A DNA stretch of 33,805 nucleotides. Source: Microcoleus sp. CSU_2_2 (GTDB lineage: Bacteria > Cyanobacteriota > Cyanobacteriia > Cyanobacteriales > Microcoleaceae). The first letter of the stretch is position 1. Each line of letters begins with the position of its first letter. Below, piece after piece: positions 1-8,962 of this stretch. The DNA is taken from positions 1-33,805 of the forward strand of contig JAAUPI010000033.1 in the NCBI GenBank assembly GCA_012035135.1, given 5' to 3'. The notes under the pieces were generated by a model. It had not been told where the DNA came from. It searched no databases and was given only the letters and a program-made list of their open reading frames with translations. A program made the translations under genes and the position numbers.

Positions 1-53
1 TTCATTGACTGTGCTAGTATTGGTCTGTAATATATATCCTATATTGGTCTACA

Positions 54-257
54 GGCAATGTCAACGCACTAAAAGGAGTTTCGAGCAGGCGTTACGGTCA
101 AGCTGGCTTCCTCAAACCCTACGGTAAAGAGGCATTGTGGAGTCCTAGTTATTTGGCCTCGTCGGTTGGTGGTGCACCTATTGAGGTGTTGAAGCAATAC
201 ATTAAGCAACAAGAAAAGCCGTCCTATAAGGACGGGGTTTTAAACCCAATTTTCTGA
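54..257 (+). pseudogene. IS200/IS605-family TnpA (Y1 transposase), C-terminal remnant
   Basis: Reading in the frame that ends with TGA at 255-257 gives about 67 residues that look like the C-terminal half of a Y1 HUH single-strand transposase: an ALKGVSSRR motif, then SVGGAPIEVLKQYIKQQ. The Tyr encoded at 198-200 followed four residues later by Gln fits the catalytic Tyr and Gln on the last helix of this family. The N-terminal half with the HUH histidines is missing, because a TAG at 15-17 closes the frame and no family-like sequence lies before about position 54. It is therefore a decayed copy and not an active enzyme. Family members are about 135-155 residues. Identification rests on motif recognition alone. 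Confidence 0.62.
219..235 (+). terminator. Hairpin at the end of the TnpA remnant
   Basis: CCGTCC (219-224), a five-base TATAA loop and GGACGG (230-235) form a perfect six-pair stem followed by GGTTTT. It overlaps the last codons of the transposase remnant. It could be the subterminal hairpin of the IS200/IS605 right end, an intrinsic terminator, or both. Confidence 0.5.
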
Positions 258-345
258 TAAATCTTAAACCTGGTTGTTGGCGATACCTACTCTTGGGCAT
301 TCTGGTGAGAAGATTGAGTAACAGCAGGACGGTCGGGAATCACAA

Positions 346-2547
346 ATGGGACTTAAGCGGCGGGAATTTTTGCAGCAAGCTGGCTGGGTGCTGGCTGCCC
401 TGGGCATCAGCGAGGCTGGGTGGCAGCAATTGGGCGATAGCTACCTCGAAGCCCTCGCTCAGCCCACAGCCCGCAAATTAGCACTGTTAGTGGGGATCGA
501 TCGATATTCGGACTCGCCCCTGCATGGCTGCGTCACGGACGTGGAATTGCAGCGAGAATTGCTGATATATCGGTTTGGGTTTCAACCCTCGGACATTCTG
601 ACTTTGACTGACGCTCAAGCTACTAGGGAAAACATCGAAACGGCTTTTGTGACTCACTTGAGCCAACAAGCAAAACCCGGAGACGTGGTAGTTTTTCACT
701 TCAGCGGCTGTGGCAGCCGAGTCAGTTTGGATGAGTCTGCCACAGTATTGCAAAACAGTTTGGTGCCGGCGGACGACGTTTTGCCATCGGAGACAGATCG
801 CACGGTGAATGATATTTTAGAGGAAACATTGCTGCTGTTGGTTCGATCGCTCGCGACTGAAAATGCGATCGCCATCCTCGATACCAGCTACATTTATCCT
901 GGCTTTAACAAAAACGGTAACTTTCGCATTCGATCGCGCCCTCGTCCCACCATCGGGCAACCAAGCCTCGCAGAATTAGCTTTTAGAGAACAACTCCAAT
1001 CTCGCAAAAATGACAATTCTCAGGGGGCGATCGTACTTGCGGCCTCGACCCCTGCTCAACTCGCTGCCGAAGCCACCTGGAACGGATTTACCGCTGGTTT
1101 ATTTACCTACGCTCTTACCCAAACTTTGTGGTGGGCAACTTCCGCGACAAGTTTACCAATCCGTTTTAGTCGTGCAGCCAGCACAGTAGAGCAAAAATTT
1201 GGGCTAGCCCAGCAACCACAAATTCGCAGGGAGCCCCAAGTATCAAATGACAATTTAAAAGAATTGTCGGCGGTGAATTTTGCAGATTCGACGTTAAATG
1301 CTCCTGCTGATGGTGCGGTGACGGCGATTGAAGATGGTGGCAAAACCGTGCAATTGTGTCTAGCAGGCTTGCCCCCAGAGGTTTTGGAGTGTTGTGGAGC
1401 TTCTGTGTTCGCTGCGGTTTCCTCCGAGACCGACGAGCTCTTAGTGCTGCGCGGGCGCACTGGTTTTTCTGCGAAAGCCCAAATTGTAGAATCACCAGCT
1501 CGAAACGAAGGACAATTGATGCCTGGGCTGTTAGTCAGAGAAGCGATTCGAGTCTTGCCGCGAAACATCAGTTTGACAGTAGCTTTGGACTCGGGCTTGG
1601 AACGTATCGAACGAGTAGACGCTACCAGTGCCTTTGCAACTGTTCCCCAAGTTTCAGCAGTAACGGGGGAGCAATCGGCTGACTACCGCTTTGGCAGAAT
1701 GCCAGAAACGACTGTAGCTCAAGTTGCCTCCGGTCAGGAGCCTGTTGTGTATCAAAGTCGCTACGGTTTGTTTTCTTTGGGACAAACTTTGATTCCCCAT
1801 ACTGACGGCGACGGGGGAGAAGCTGTGAAAGTGGCAGTGCAACGATTGACCCCGCAGTTGCAAACGCTCTTAGCTGTGAAATTGCTGCGACTGACGGCTA
1901 ATGAAAGCTCTTCGCAACGGGCCGTGCGGGCAGTGCTGGCAACTCTAGCGCCACAAGCGCGGGTGGCAGCCGTGCGAGAACCAATGCGGGCCGATCGATC
2001 TTACCCCTTCGTACCTGTAAGCGCGGAAACTGAGAAATCGGGAAGTTTGAAGATGCTGAGTTTGACCGAGGGTAGCCGCATTCAGTATAGATTGTATAAC
2101 GATAGCGATCGCCCAGTTTATTTTGTGGTGTTTTCCTTGGACAGCGCGGGACGGCTGTTGGTGCTAAATCCTGATCCTAAAAATGCCGTTGGTGAGCGGG
2201 CAGGGGCGATCGAGCCTGGGGAAAATTTGAGCGTCCCTGGGGCTGGGGCTTACGGCTGGTCGGTATCCGGGCCGATCGGACTTGTGGAAACTCAAATTAT
2301 ATTTAGTGAGACTCCCTTCGATCGTACCCTGGCAGCCTTGGAAGGTGGAATGCAGCAATTGAGGGATGCCCTGCCAATTCGGGTATTGTTGAATCCTTTA
2401 AAGGTGGTTCGAGCAGTGCTGGAAGATTTGCACGCCGCTAGTATTCCAAGAGTGATGAATGCGGGGATATCAACGGATGATTTTGCTTTGGATGTGAATG
2501 TTTGGGCAACTTTGAGTTTTGTTTATCGGGTAATGGCTAATGGGTAA
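346..2547 (+). CDS. Caspase-fold (orthocaspase-like) protein with lost catalytic dyad, Tat signal and DUF4384-like C-terminus
   Basis: 733 aa. The N-terminus KRREFLQQAG followed by a hydrophobic stretch is a twin-arginine (Tat) signal, so export or membrane attachment is likely. Residues about 43-270 have the layout of the p20 domain of caspase-like peptidases (KLALLVGIDRY, then FHFSGCGS, then ILDTSYIYPG). In active members the second motif reads SGHG and the third reads D-x-C-x-SG. Here the His position is Cys122 and the Cys position is Ser181, so cysteine-protease activity is not expected. Residues about 558-658 (KMLSLTEGSRIQYRLYND, VVFSLDSAGRLLVLNPD) resemble DUF4384, often found C-terminal to such domains in cyanobacteria. 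Pseudo-orthocaspases are known in cyanobacteria; a Cys/Ser pair is unusual. The stop codon lies inside a GGTAAT-type repeat. Confidence 0.8.
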   Translation: MGLKRREFLQQAGWVLAALGISEAGWQQLGDSYLEALAQPTARKLALLVGIDRYSDSPLHGCVTDVELQRELLIYRFGFQPSDILTLTDAQATRENIETAFVTHLSQQAKPGDVVVFHFSGCGSRVSLDESATVLQNSLVPADDVLPSETDRTVNDILEETLLLLVRSLATENAIAILDTSYIYPGFNKNGNFRIRSRPRPTIGQPSLAELAFREQLQSRKNDNSQGAIVLAASTPAQLAAEATWNGFTAGLFTYALTQTLWWATSATSLPIRFSRAASTVEQKFGLAQQPQIRREPQVSNDNLKELSAVNFADSTLNAPADGAVTAIEDGGKTVQLCLAGLPPEVLECCGASVFAAVSSETDELLVLRGRTGFSAKAQIVESPARNEGQLMPGLLVREAIRVLPRNISLTVALDSGLERIERVDATSAFATVPQVSAVTGEQSADYRFGRMPETTVAQVASGQEPVVYQSRYGLFSLGQTLIPHTDGDGGEAVKVAVQRLTPQLQTLLAVKLLRLTANESSSQRAVRAVLATLAPQARVAAVREPMRADRSYPFVPVSAETEKSGSLKMLSLTEGSRIQYRLYNDSDRPVYFVVFSLDSAGRLLVLNPDPKNAVGERAGAIEPGENLSVPGAGAYGWSVSGPIGLVETQIIFSETPFDRTLAALEGGMQQLRDALPIRVLLNPLKVVRAVLEDLHAASIPRVMNAGISTDDFALDVNVWATLSFVYRVMANG

Positions 2548-2552
2548 TGGGT
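2529..2552 (+). repeat. GGTAATGG short tandem repeat spanning a stop codon
   Basis: Three near copies of a GGTAATGG-like unit cover the last codons and the TAA stop (2545-2547) of the preceding gene. Similar strings sit at the ends of the glucokinase and oxidoreductase genes (10870-10919 and 20386-20415). Confidence 0.6.
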
Positions 2553-2648
2553 CAGAAATAATCGTCGGTAGCGTGAGCCACCTCTCAAATTACCAATCCT
2601 GCAATTACCTATTAGCGTGAAATTTCTGTTGGTTTTTCCGACAATAAG

Positions 2649-2679
2649 CCCCCGTTATACTGCTTGTATTTGACGGGGG
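2649..2679 (-). terminator. Putative terminator of hemH
   Basis: CCCCCGT (2649-2655) pairs with ACGGGGG (2673-2679). It lies 12 bases beyond the hemH stop in the direction of transcription. The downstream T-run is weak, so Rho-independent function is probable but unproven. It also separates two convergent genes. Confidence 0.5.
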
Positions 2680-2690
2680 AGAATGTCTCT

Positions 2691-3854
2691 TTAAAGCAAT
2701 CCGATCGAGTGTAGGGGGCCGTGACCAGTAATTAACTCCAGCAATAATGCCATAAAACCAATCATCGCTACGCGACCATTCCAGACTTCCGCCCCCGTCG
2801 TCAAACCCCACTCCCACTGCTCTTGAGGGTACATCTTCACTTTCTTGGAAGGGCGTATCACCTCAGAGAATTTTACACTAGGAGATTCGATAGACTCGAT
2901 GACTAAATCTGCCAAGGCTTCAATAAACACCGGATGAGTATTCAGGGCCGGCACGCGGTAAAAATTGTGAATCCCCGACTCTTCTGCCAATTCTCGATAC
3001 TCCATGTCAATTTCTTGCAGAGTCTCGATATGTTCGGACACAAAACTAATCGGAACTACTAACAAATCTTCGATGCCATTTGCTGCTAATTCGGTGATGG
3101 CATCTTCGGTGTAAGGCTTGAGCCATTCCACCGGGCCGACCCGACTTTGATAGGCTAGAGTGTGTTCGTTCGATCGATTCAAATGCTGCATAATCAGACG
3201 AGTGCAATCTTCAATCTCTCGCTGATACGGGTCTCCAGCCTCTTCTACGTAACTGAGGGGGACGCCGTGGGCGCTGAAAAAGATGTGAACTCGATCGGGA
3301 TTAGGACTGTTGTCTAATTCTTGAGCGATTAATTCAGACATTGCCTGAACGTAACCGGGTCGATGATACCAAGAAGGAATCGCGGTATATTCAATTTCGT
3401 TGAGGTCTGGATCTTTGCCCCACATTTCTTCTAACTGTCGGAAGCTAGAACCGCTGGTACTGATGGAAAATTGGGGATACAGAGGCAAAATTGCCAATTG
3501 TTCGATCCGATCGCGCTTGATTTGGGCAATCGCCTCTTCGGTAAAAGGATGCCAATAGCGCATCCCTACATATACTTGAGCATCTTTTCCCTTTTGTTGC
3601 AAGAGTTCTTGCAGGGCTAGGGCTTGTTCGTCTGTGATGCGGCGCAAAGGAGATCCACCCCCGATTTGGCGGTAGTTTGCCTGGGATTTCTCAAAACGCA
3701 GGGTTGAAATCAACCAGGCGAGTGGTTTCTGCATCCAAGGAAACGGCAGGCGAATAATTTCCGGGTCAGCGAACAAGTTGAACAGGAAAGGACGGACATC
3801 CTCGATTTTATCGGGCCCGCCCAAGTTTAATAGCAATACTCCCACACGGCCCAT
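2691..3854 (-). CDS. hemH: Ferrochelatase with C-terminal CAB-like helix
   Basis: 387 aa. Inserts Fe2+ into protoporphyrin IX, the last step of protoheme synthesis. The sequence starts with the family signature LLLNLGGPD and contains [11 protein letters not shown] with the catalytic His and [17 protein letters not shown] with the conserved Glu. About 40 residues beyond the catalytic core, the C-terminus carries a single hydrophobic helix with NGRVAMIGF, the chlorophyll a/b-binding (LHC/HLIP-like) motif that marks ferrochelatases of cyanobacteria and chloroplasts. That helix places the enzyme at the thylakoid or plasma membrane and is known in the family to help regulation and dimerisation. 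Length is normal. It is transcribed alone, convergent with the caspase-like gene. Confidence 0.97.
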   Translation of the reverse strand: MGRVGVLLLNLGGPDKIEDVRPFLFNLFADPEIIRLPFPWMQKPLAWLISTLRFEKSQANYRQIGGGSPLRRITDEQALALQELLQQKGKDAQVYVGMRYWHPFTEEAIAQIKRDRIEQLAILPLYPQFSISTSGSSFRQLEEMWGKDPDLNEIEYTAIPSWYHRPGYVQAMSELIAQELDNSPNPDRVHIFFSAHGVPLSYVEEAGDPYQREIEDCTRLIMQHLNRSNEHTLAYQSRVGPVEWLKPYTEDAITELAANGIEDLLVVPISFVSEHIETLQEIDMEYRELAEESGIHNFYRVPALNTHPVFIEALADLVIESIESPSVKFSEVIRPSKKVKMYPQEQWEWGLTTGAEVWNGRVAMIGFMALLLELITGHGPLHSIGLL

Positions 3855-3899
3855 ATCGGTTACAGCTCTCCCATCGTCTCAGTTCTGTTACTTATTTTA

Positions 3900-4070
3900 T
3901 GGACACTCCCCGCCCGGTCGGCACGGGGATTATTCAGACATTTCTGTCAAAATATCCCTATTGCTGGGGTTCCCAGGCTGACTGCGTTTGCACCTAGGTG
4001 CGCAGTCATATCTCCTCAAAAATGTTTTGGGCGTAGACTTTCCCTCAGTCCAGGGGGTAGGTTTTTACAT
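3900..4070. mobile_element. Structured intergenic region, possible degenerate IS200/IS605 end
   Basis: The gap between hemH and the DUF4336 pseudogene (3855-4201) has no credible gene. It holds a row of hairpins: CCCCG/CGGGG (3908-3912 with 3924-3928), CTGGG/CCCAG (3964-3968 with 3972-3976), and TGACTGCG/CGCAGTCA (3979-3986 with 4001-4008) enclosing the palindrome CACCTAGGTG. Next comes a block at 4031-4067 (CGTAGACTTTCCC, then GGGTAGGTTTT) that recurs at 33572-33601. Stacked hairpins beside a conserved block resemble the ends of IS200/IS605 or IS607-type elements, where a guide RNA may be encoded. No transposase or TnpB frame is recognisable, so the call is tentative. Confidence 0.35.
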
Positions 4071-4201
4071 CTTGTCTGATGCGTTTATTCTACCATATTC
4101 ATTTATCGAATAGAAAAAATGTACGTAGGAATTTACCATTTTGTGGGGGCGAGTTTTAGAGAACTTCAATAATTGGCGGTTATTGTCGATCGAACCAGAG
4201 C

Positions 4202-5409
4202 CTACAAAACCTTGTCTTTGGCCGGTGGAACAACACCAATTTTATTTAAACCTGCATCAAGATCCTTAAGTAATTTAAAATCATCATCAGGTAAAAGATT
4301 GACAGTCGAATGTTTTTCCAGAAACGAGAATGCTTGCCGAAATTCGCGGGGGCAAGAGGCGATCGCACTATTAAAATGACAAGGTATAATTTTCTCAAAA
4401 TCCCAACTCGCAACTCGTGACGCCCAATCGAGAGTTTCCTGGGGCGCGCGGTTGAGAATCAAAGTTTGCAAAATTGGGGCGACAAACAATCGTCCTCCCC
4501 CAGCCAAAGCCTCAAAAGAACGCTCCCAATCTGGTTTCCACTGGAAAGGAAATAACCCGAAATAAGCTTTCTAGAACGTTCTGGGGCTTTGAAAGCATTA
4601 CTTAATACGATTCCCCAATTCCGTATTTCTAGCACGCTGGGACGAAAATACATGGCGAATAAAGCAATCCGCTGCCATCCTTTGCGCCGATTTTCCGGAG
4701 TATCTGCCACAATATCCGAGGCGTTATCTTTGGCGTGAAACAGCAACGGGTAAGAGTCGAATTGGACGATCGCAGGGGGATTTTCTGAGATTGAAACCAC
4801 GGAATCTGTTATCATTAGCGTGTGCGATCGCCTGTGAAAAAGCGCAACTTCGGCAAACCAACCTAAGCCAAGGTCGATCGGGCCAAGTATCGCTAAATCA
4901 AATTGATCCGCAAACGGCGTTTGGCTGCTGTCAAATGGCAGTACAGACGTGCGTTTGGCGGGTAAACCCAACCAGCTTAGTGGCAAATTTAGCGGGAAAC
5001 TCCAGTGTCCGGGTGCGACAAACACCTGCGCGTTGGGAAAACGCCTCGCAAAGGGGCCGACAAAAACCTTGTGTTCGATGCCGGAAATAGTTGTCAGCAA
5101 GATATACTTAACTTCTCCATGCTCGGCTACTAACTCGTTGAGCAAGCCGATACATTCGGGAGTTGGTGCAACGGGGGCGTAGATCAGAAGTCCTTCGGGT
5201 TCGAGTTTGATCGCTGTCATGCGAATCGGGACGATGACATAGAAAATTCCCTGAAGTTGATCGAAAGTCCAGATTGTGTCTTTAACTATTTCTTTGCGGA
5301 TCGTTCGCCGCTGACCATAGGGATATATCGGGACAATCGGCCAAAACGGCCATGAGAAGTCCCTCGAATTGGTTTTTTCCGATTTTGGTGTGGTTTCCCC
5401 CTGAGTCAC
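4202..5409 (-). pseudogene. DUF4336-type protein gene split by a one-base frameshift
   Basis: Two overlapping minus-strand frames make one protein. The first (5409 down to about 4569, GTG start) gives residues such as WPFWPIVPIYPYGQRRTIRK and TIWTFDQLQGIFYV. The second (about 4568 down to 4202) continues with YFGLFPFQWKPDWERSFEAL, AGGGRLFVAPILQTLILNRA and a C-terminal tail. The switch occurs near 4566-4571: the sequence reads AGA AAG CTT ATT TCG where one more A (AGA AAA GCT TAT TTC) would keep the frame. The first frame otherwise runs on for about 30 unrelated residues. The combined length, about 400 aa, and its motifs match the cyanobacterial DUF4336 family, a metallo-beta-lactamase-like fold of unknown function. 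Either a recent pseudogene or a sequencing error. Confidence 0.72.
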
Positions 5410-5550
5410 TCCGATCCCCCCCCCTTACTGATTTTTTTTACGTGCGATCGAACTATAGCCGAAGGAAGAAGGAAGATACAATACAATCAATAGTTTCAGC
5501 AATTACAAACGTTTTCATCGCCGAGAAGATCGCTATACAACCATCATGCA

Positions 5551-5688
5551 GTTTGTAGTGAGGACTTTAGTCCAATGCCACTGAAAAAGTGAGCCAAAAA
5601 AAATCTGTAAGGCAAGATATATATAGATCATTGGACTTTCGTCCTCTCTAGATTTTCGCCAATCAGGACTAAAGTCATTACTACAAAC
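5551..5688. mobile_element. MITE-like element with 23-bp terminal inverted repeats
   Basis: The left end at 5551-5573 (GTTTGTAGTGAGGACTTTAG plus TCC) and the reverse complement of 5666-5688 match at 21 of 23 positions. The 92 bases between are AT-rich and non-coding and contain an internal GGACTTTCGTCC at 5633-5644. The element fills most of the gap 5410-5760 between the DUF4336 pseudogene and leuB. The rest of that gap shows a C-run and T-run (5416-5440) and no gene. Confidence 0.65.
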
Positions 5689-5760
5689 AAATTTATGAAC
5701 TTTTAGCTGGCTTATCCTGATACAATGATAAGTTCGCAAGAATTTCTGAACTTAGTAGAT

Positions 5761-6840
5761 ATGACTCAAAACTACCGCATTACTCTTTTATCAGGAGATG
5801 GCATCGGCCCGGAAATTATCGCTGTAGCGGTAGATGTCCTGAAACTTGTCGGCAAACAATTGGACATCGGCTTTGAATTTCAAGAAGCTTTAATGGGAGG
5901 GGCTGCTATCGATCGAACTGGCAATCCTCTGCCAGCAGAAACTCTAGAAATGTGCCGAAATAGCGATGCTATATTATTAGCAGCAATTGGCGGTTACAAG
6001 TGGGATAATTTGCCCCGCGAACAGCGTCCGGAAACGGGATTGTTAGGGCTGCGTGCCGGATTGGGTTTGTTTGCTAATTTGCGACCTGCAACTATTTTAC
6101 CACAGTTGGTTGATGCTTCTTCTTTGAAACGAGAAGTTGTTGAAGGGGTGGATATTATGGTCATTCGCGAATTGACTGGGGGCATTTATTTTGGTAAGCC
6201 GAAGGGTATTTTTGAAACGGAAACTGGGGAAAAACGGGGAGTCAATACAATGGCTTATACCGATTCGGAAATAGACAGAATTGGGCGCGTTGCTTTTGAG
6301 ACGGCCAGGAAGCGGGGAAAAAGGTTATGTTCGGTGGATAAAGCGAATGTTTTGGATGTTTCGCAACTGTGGCGCGATCGCATTATTGCTCTAGCTCAAG
6401 AATACCCCGATGTCGAACTTTCTCATCTCTACGTTGACAATGCGGCAATGCAGTTAATTCGCTGGCCGAAACAGTTCGATACAATTGTCACGGGAAATCT
6501 ATTTGGCGACATTCTCTCCGATGCGGCGGCGATGTTAACTGGTAGTATTGGAATGCTTCCCTCTGCTAGTTTAGGAGCCACAGGGCCGGGAGTTTTTGAA
6601 CCAGTGCACGGTTCAGCGCCGGATATCGCCGGACAAGATAAAGCAAATCCGATCGCCCAAGTTTTGAGTGCAGCTATGATGTTACGCTATGGATTAAATC
6701 AGCCGGAAGCAGCACAGAAGATTGAGCAAGCGGTTGTGAAAGTTTTGGATCGAGGTTATCGCACGGGCGATATCATGTCGGAAGGTATGAAACTAGTCGG
6801 CTGTCGGGCGATGGGCGATGCTTTGATTGAAGTTCTTTGA
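5761..6840 (+). CDS. leuB: 3-isopropylmalate dehydrogenase
   Basis: 359 aa from ATG 5761. Oxidatively decarboxylates 3-isopropylmalate with NAD+, the third step of leucine synthesis, in the cytosol. Seen: N-terminal [13 protein letters not shown], the catalytic-region [10 protein letters not shown], the substrate and metal residues in [11 protein letters not shown] and [14 protein letters not shown], and [16 protein letters not shown] near the NAD site. An upstream in-frame ATG at 5725 would add 12 residues ([12 protein letters not shown]) not typical of the family, so [10 protein letters not shown] is the preferred start. It stands alone on the plus strand and ends just before a GGTGCGTCAG hairpin. 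Confidence 0.97.
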   Translation: MTQNYRITLLSGDGIGPEIIAVAVDVLKLVGKQLDIGFEFQEALMGGAAIDRTGNPLPAETLEMCRNSDAILLAAIGGYKWDNLPREQRPETGLLGLRAGLGLFANLRPATILPQLVDASSLKREVVEGVDIMVIRELTGGIYFGKPKGIFETETGEKRGVNTMAYTDSEIDRIGRVAFETARKRGKRLCSVDKANVLDVSQLWRDRIIALAQEYPDVELSHLYVDNAAMQLIRWPKQFDTIVTGNLFGDILSDAAAMLTGSIGMLPSASLGATGPGVFEPVHGSAPDIAGQDKANPIAQVLSAAMMLRYGLNQPEAAQKIEQAVVKVLDRGYRTGDIMSEGMKLVGCRAMGDALIEVL

Positions 6841-6877
6841 CATCCTCTCTCGCCATACCGCAATTTCCGATCGGATG

Positions 6878-6910
6878 TAGAGTGCGTCAGTTATAAGCTG
6901 ACGCACCCTA
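6878..6910. repeat. REP-like hairpin, GTGCGTCAG family
   Basis: TAGAGTGCGTCAG (6878-6890), a seven-base TTATAAG spacer and CTGACGCACCCTA (6898-6910) form a stem of about 13 pairs with one mismatch. Located 38 bases after the leuB stop, it could end leuB transcription. It belongs to the same family as the repeats at 8600-8736, 9588-9845, 18631-18689 and 20416-20470. Confidence 0.75.
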
Positions 6911-7020
6911 TGAAGTTTCGATCGCCGGGCCAAACCTATTTAAATGTGGAAATCGATCGACTAAGGGGTAAAATGTAAAATCGTTCTAAAACCTTAAAAT
7001 CAAAAATCTAAAATAGAGAT

Positions 7021-7284
7021 ATGCCTAGAACTCCTAGCGAATATTCCGTACACCTGCTGCTTGAGGGTGGCCACCGCGAAGAAGTGCGTTTCGCAACGCT
7101 GCAAGATTTTCAAAAATGGTACACCAGCGTGTTGGTACCTAAACACGACTCAAGAGAATTTCTCAACATCCCGATCAAAAATATTCAAGGCGAATACATG
7201 GTTGTTCGCCCTACCAGCGTTCTTGCAATTCGTGTAGAACCGATATTTACTTCTAGCATTGATAGATATAGCGAAGATGATTGA
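7021..7284 (+). CDS. Small conserved cyanobacterial protein of unknown function
   Basis: 87 aa, ATG start. The sequence looks like a compact cytosolic alpha/beta domain: EYSVHLLLEGGHREEVRFAT, then LQDFQKWY, then NIPIKNIQGEYMVVRP and SVLAIRVEPI. It has no signal peptide or membrane segment. I recall similar short proteins in many cyanobacteria, but no function can be assigned. It lies 136 bases before the MltA-like gene on the same strand. The gap contains GAAGGCAGAAGGTAGAAGGC and a C-run/G-run hairpin (7307-7346), so co-transcription is uncertain. Confidence 0.75.
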   Translation: MPRTPSEYSVHLLLEGGHREEVRFATLQDFQKWYTSVLVPKHDSREFLNIPIKNIQGEYMVVRPTSVLAIRVEPIFTSSIDRYSEDD

Positions 7285-7346
7285 CAGAAGGCAGAAGGTA
7301 GAAGGCAACCCCCCTCCTGCCCCCCCCAAGAGGGGAAAAAGGGGAA
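7284..7346. repeat. Dispersed GAAGGCAGAAGG / CCCC...GGGG repeat
   Basis: GACAGAAGGCAGAAGGTAG is followed by a C-rich arm, AAGA and a G-rich arm (CCCCCCCC-AAGA-GGGG). GAAGGCAGAAGGTAGAAGG recurs at 19075-19093. This stretch can be read through in frame from upstream of the lytic transglycosylase but is repeat sequence, which argues against an early start for that gene. Confidence 0.5.
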
Positions 7347-7420
7347 GGCAGAGAGAAGCCCTAGGGCTTCTTTCTTTCAGCGGTGGCGAACAGGGTTTCG
7401 ATCGCAAAGATATAGCTTTG

Positions 7421-8572
7421 ATGGTAGCTGTCGCCGTCAATTTCTTTTGCTTGTCTTTTCCCGCAGTTGCGGTTCCGCCACTGCAAGCAGTTAGTCCCAA
7501 TCAGTTGCAGGTTAGCGAGTCAGATACTATCGGTTTAGATGCTCAAATTTGGGGTGAAAATGGCAAGCCGGGGGATAAAGAATCGCTGCTGAAGTCGATC
7601 GACTACAGTTTGCAATATCTCGATACACAGGCTGCCGCCAGCGCTTACAACCGCTATCAAGTAGCAGGAATTACGCGTGATCGAGTTCGGCGATCGCTCG
7701 CTCGATTCCGCCAATTAGTTGTCAATTCTACTACACCATCACAACTCCAAGAATCTGTAAAGCGGGAATTTGTTTTTTACAAATCGATCGGCAAAGACGG
7801 CAAAGGAACAGTAGCATTTACTGGTTATTTCGAGCCGACCTACGCAGCATCTCGCACCCCTAATTCCGAATACCGTTACCCCCTGTACAGAGTGCCGCCA
7901 AACATGGGTTCTTGGCCCAAACCTCACCCAACTAGATTAGAGTTGGAAGGGGCGGATGCTTTGCAGGGAAGTAAAGGATTGCTGCGGGGATTAGAATTAG
8001 TGTGGTTGCGCGATCGATTCCAAGCATTTCTCGTCCACGTCCAAGGTTCTGCGAGATTGCAGCTAACAGAAGGCGGTGTAATGACAGTAGGTTTTGCAGG
8101 CAAAACCAGTCAGGGTTATACAGGTGTTGGGCGAGAATTAGTGAAAGACGGAAAGTTTACTTTAGAACAGTTAACTTTGCCGAAACTAACTGAACATTTC
8201 ACGAACTTTCCCGCGGATATGAACAAATATTTGCCCAAGAATCAAAGCTTTGTATTCTTCAGGGAAACTAACGGAGCTCCAGCGACGGGAAGTATTGGAG
8301 TGCCAGTAACTGCCGAAAGGTCGATCGCCACTGATAAATCATTAATGCCACCCGGTGCGCTAGCATTAATTAGCACGAAATTGCCCTATCCAAATGCGGC
8401 TGGACAACTTGAACAAAACGCAGTTAACCGATACGTTTTAGATCAGGATACGGGTGGTGCGATTAAAGGTGCGGGGAGAGTTGATGTGTTTATGGGGACG
8501 GGGAATTTAGCGGGCGATCGAGCCGGTTATATCAACTCTACGGGAGAATTATATTATCCGCTATTAAAGTAG
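7421..8572 (+). CDS. mltA: Membrane-bound lytic murein transglycosylase A (MltA family)
   Basis: 383 aa from ATG 7421. Cleaves the MurNAc-GlcNAc bond of peptidoglycan with formation of 1,6-anhydro-MurNAc, in the periplasm. The chosen start gives a signal peptide (MVAVAVNFFCLSFPAVAVPP). An in-frame ATG at 7259 is possible, but its extra 54 residues are encoded by dispersed repeat and overlap the preceding gene. Seen: the FTGYFEPTYAAS motif and substrate-groove region of MltA, then the 3D domain with VLDQDTGGAIKGAGRVDVFMG, whose Asp residues are the family's catalytic signature, ending at a typical C-terminus. No lipobox Cys is visible, so it may be soluble in the periplasm. The precise start is less certain than the function. 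Confidence 0.9.
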   Translation: MVAVAVNFFCLSFPAVAVPPLQAVSPNQLQVSESDTIGLDAQIWGENGKPGDKESLLKSIDYSLQYLDTQAAASAYNRYQVAGITRDRVRRSLARFRQLVVNSTTPSQLQESVKREFVFYKSIGKDGKGTVAFTGYFEPTYAASRTPNSEYRYPLYRVPPNMGSWPKPHPTRLELEGADALQGSKGLLRGLELVWLRDRFQAFLVHVQGSARLQLTEGGVMTVGFAGKTSQGYTGVGRELVKDGKFTLEQLTLPKLTEHFTNFPADMNKYLPKNQSFVFFRETNGAPATGSIGVPVTAERSIATDKSLMPPGALALISTKLPYPNAAGQLEQNAVNRYVLDQDTGGAIKGAGRVDVFMGTGNLAGDRAGYINSTGELYYPLLK

Positions 8573-8599
8573 AGTTATTCGATCGATTTAATTTAAATT

Positions 8600-8736
8600 G
8601 TAGGGTGCGTCAGTCGAGAAAGAATCAATTATTAATGACAAAACTCAGGCTGGCGCACCAGGCTCAAACTCATCAGGTGCGTCAGTAAAAAGCCACTCAA
8701 TGATTGACAACAAAACTCAAACTGACGCACCCTACC
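8600..8736. repeat. Two tandem REP-like hairpins, GGTGCGTCAG family
   Basis: GTAGGGTGCGTCAG (8600-8613) and CTGACGCACCCTAC (8723-8736) are perfect outer inverted repeats. Inside lie CTGGCGCACC (8651-8660) and GGTGCGTCAG (8677-8686). The region thus consists of two similar units of about 57 bases (8604-8660 and 8677-8733), each starting GGTGCGTCAGT, containing a TCAAT..ATT..ACAAAACTCA core and ending in CGCACC. The rest of the gap 8573-8962 shows no gene. Confidence 0.78.
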
Positions 8737-8962
8737 TACTGAAACCGTTGAGAAATCTCGTTTAACGCCAAGGCCAGATCCCCTAAATCCCCCTTAAGAA
8801 GACCCACTTTGAACCATCCGAGTCCTCACTTTAGCGTTTTTATCTCTAGCAAGATACTCGCACTCCTGTTTCTACGCCCTTAAAGAGATTATTGAAATTA
8901 GTACCAGACATCATTTAAAACAAACTAAAATAGAAAATACCCCACCCATCCCAACTCCACAA

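Noticed and set aside
3778-4070. TnpB gene fragment near 4 kb
   Set aside because: No frame gives TnpB motifs; only the hairpins and the shared block hint at an IS end.
7259-7420. Upstream extension of the MltA-like gene to ATG 7259
   Set aside because: The extra residues are encoded by dispersed repeat and overlap the previous gene; the signal peptide begins at 7421.
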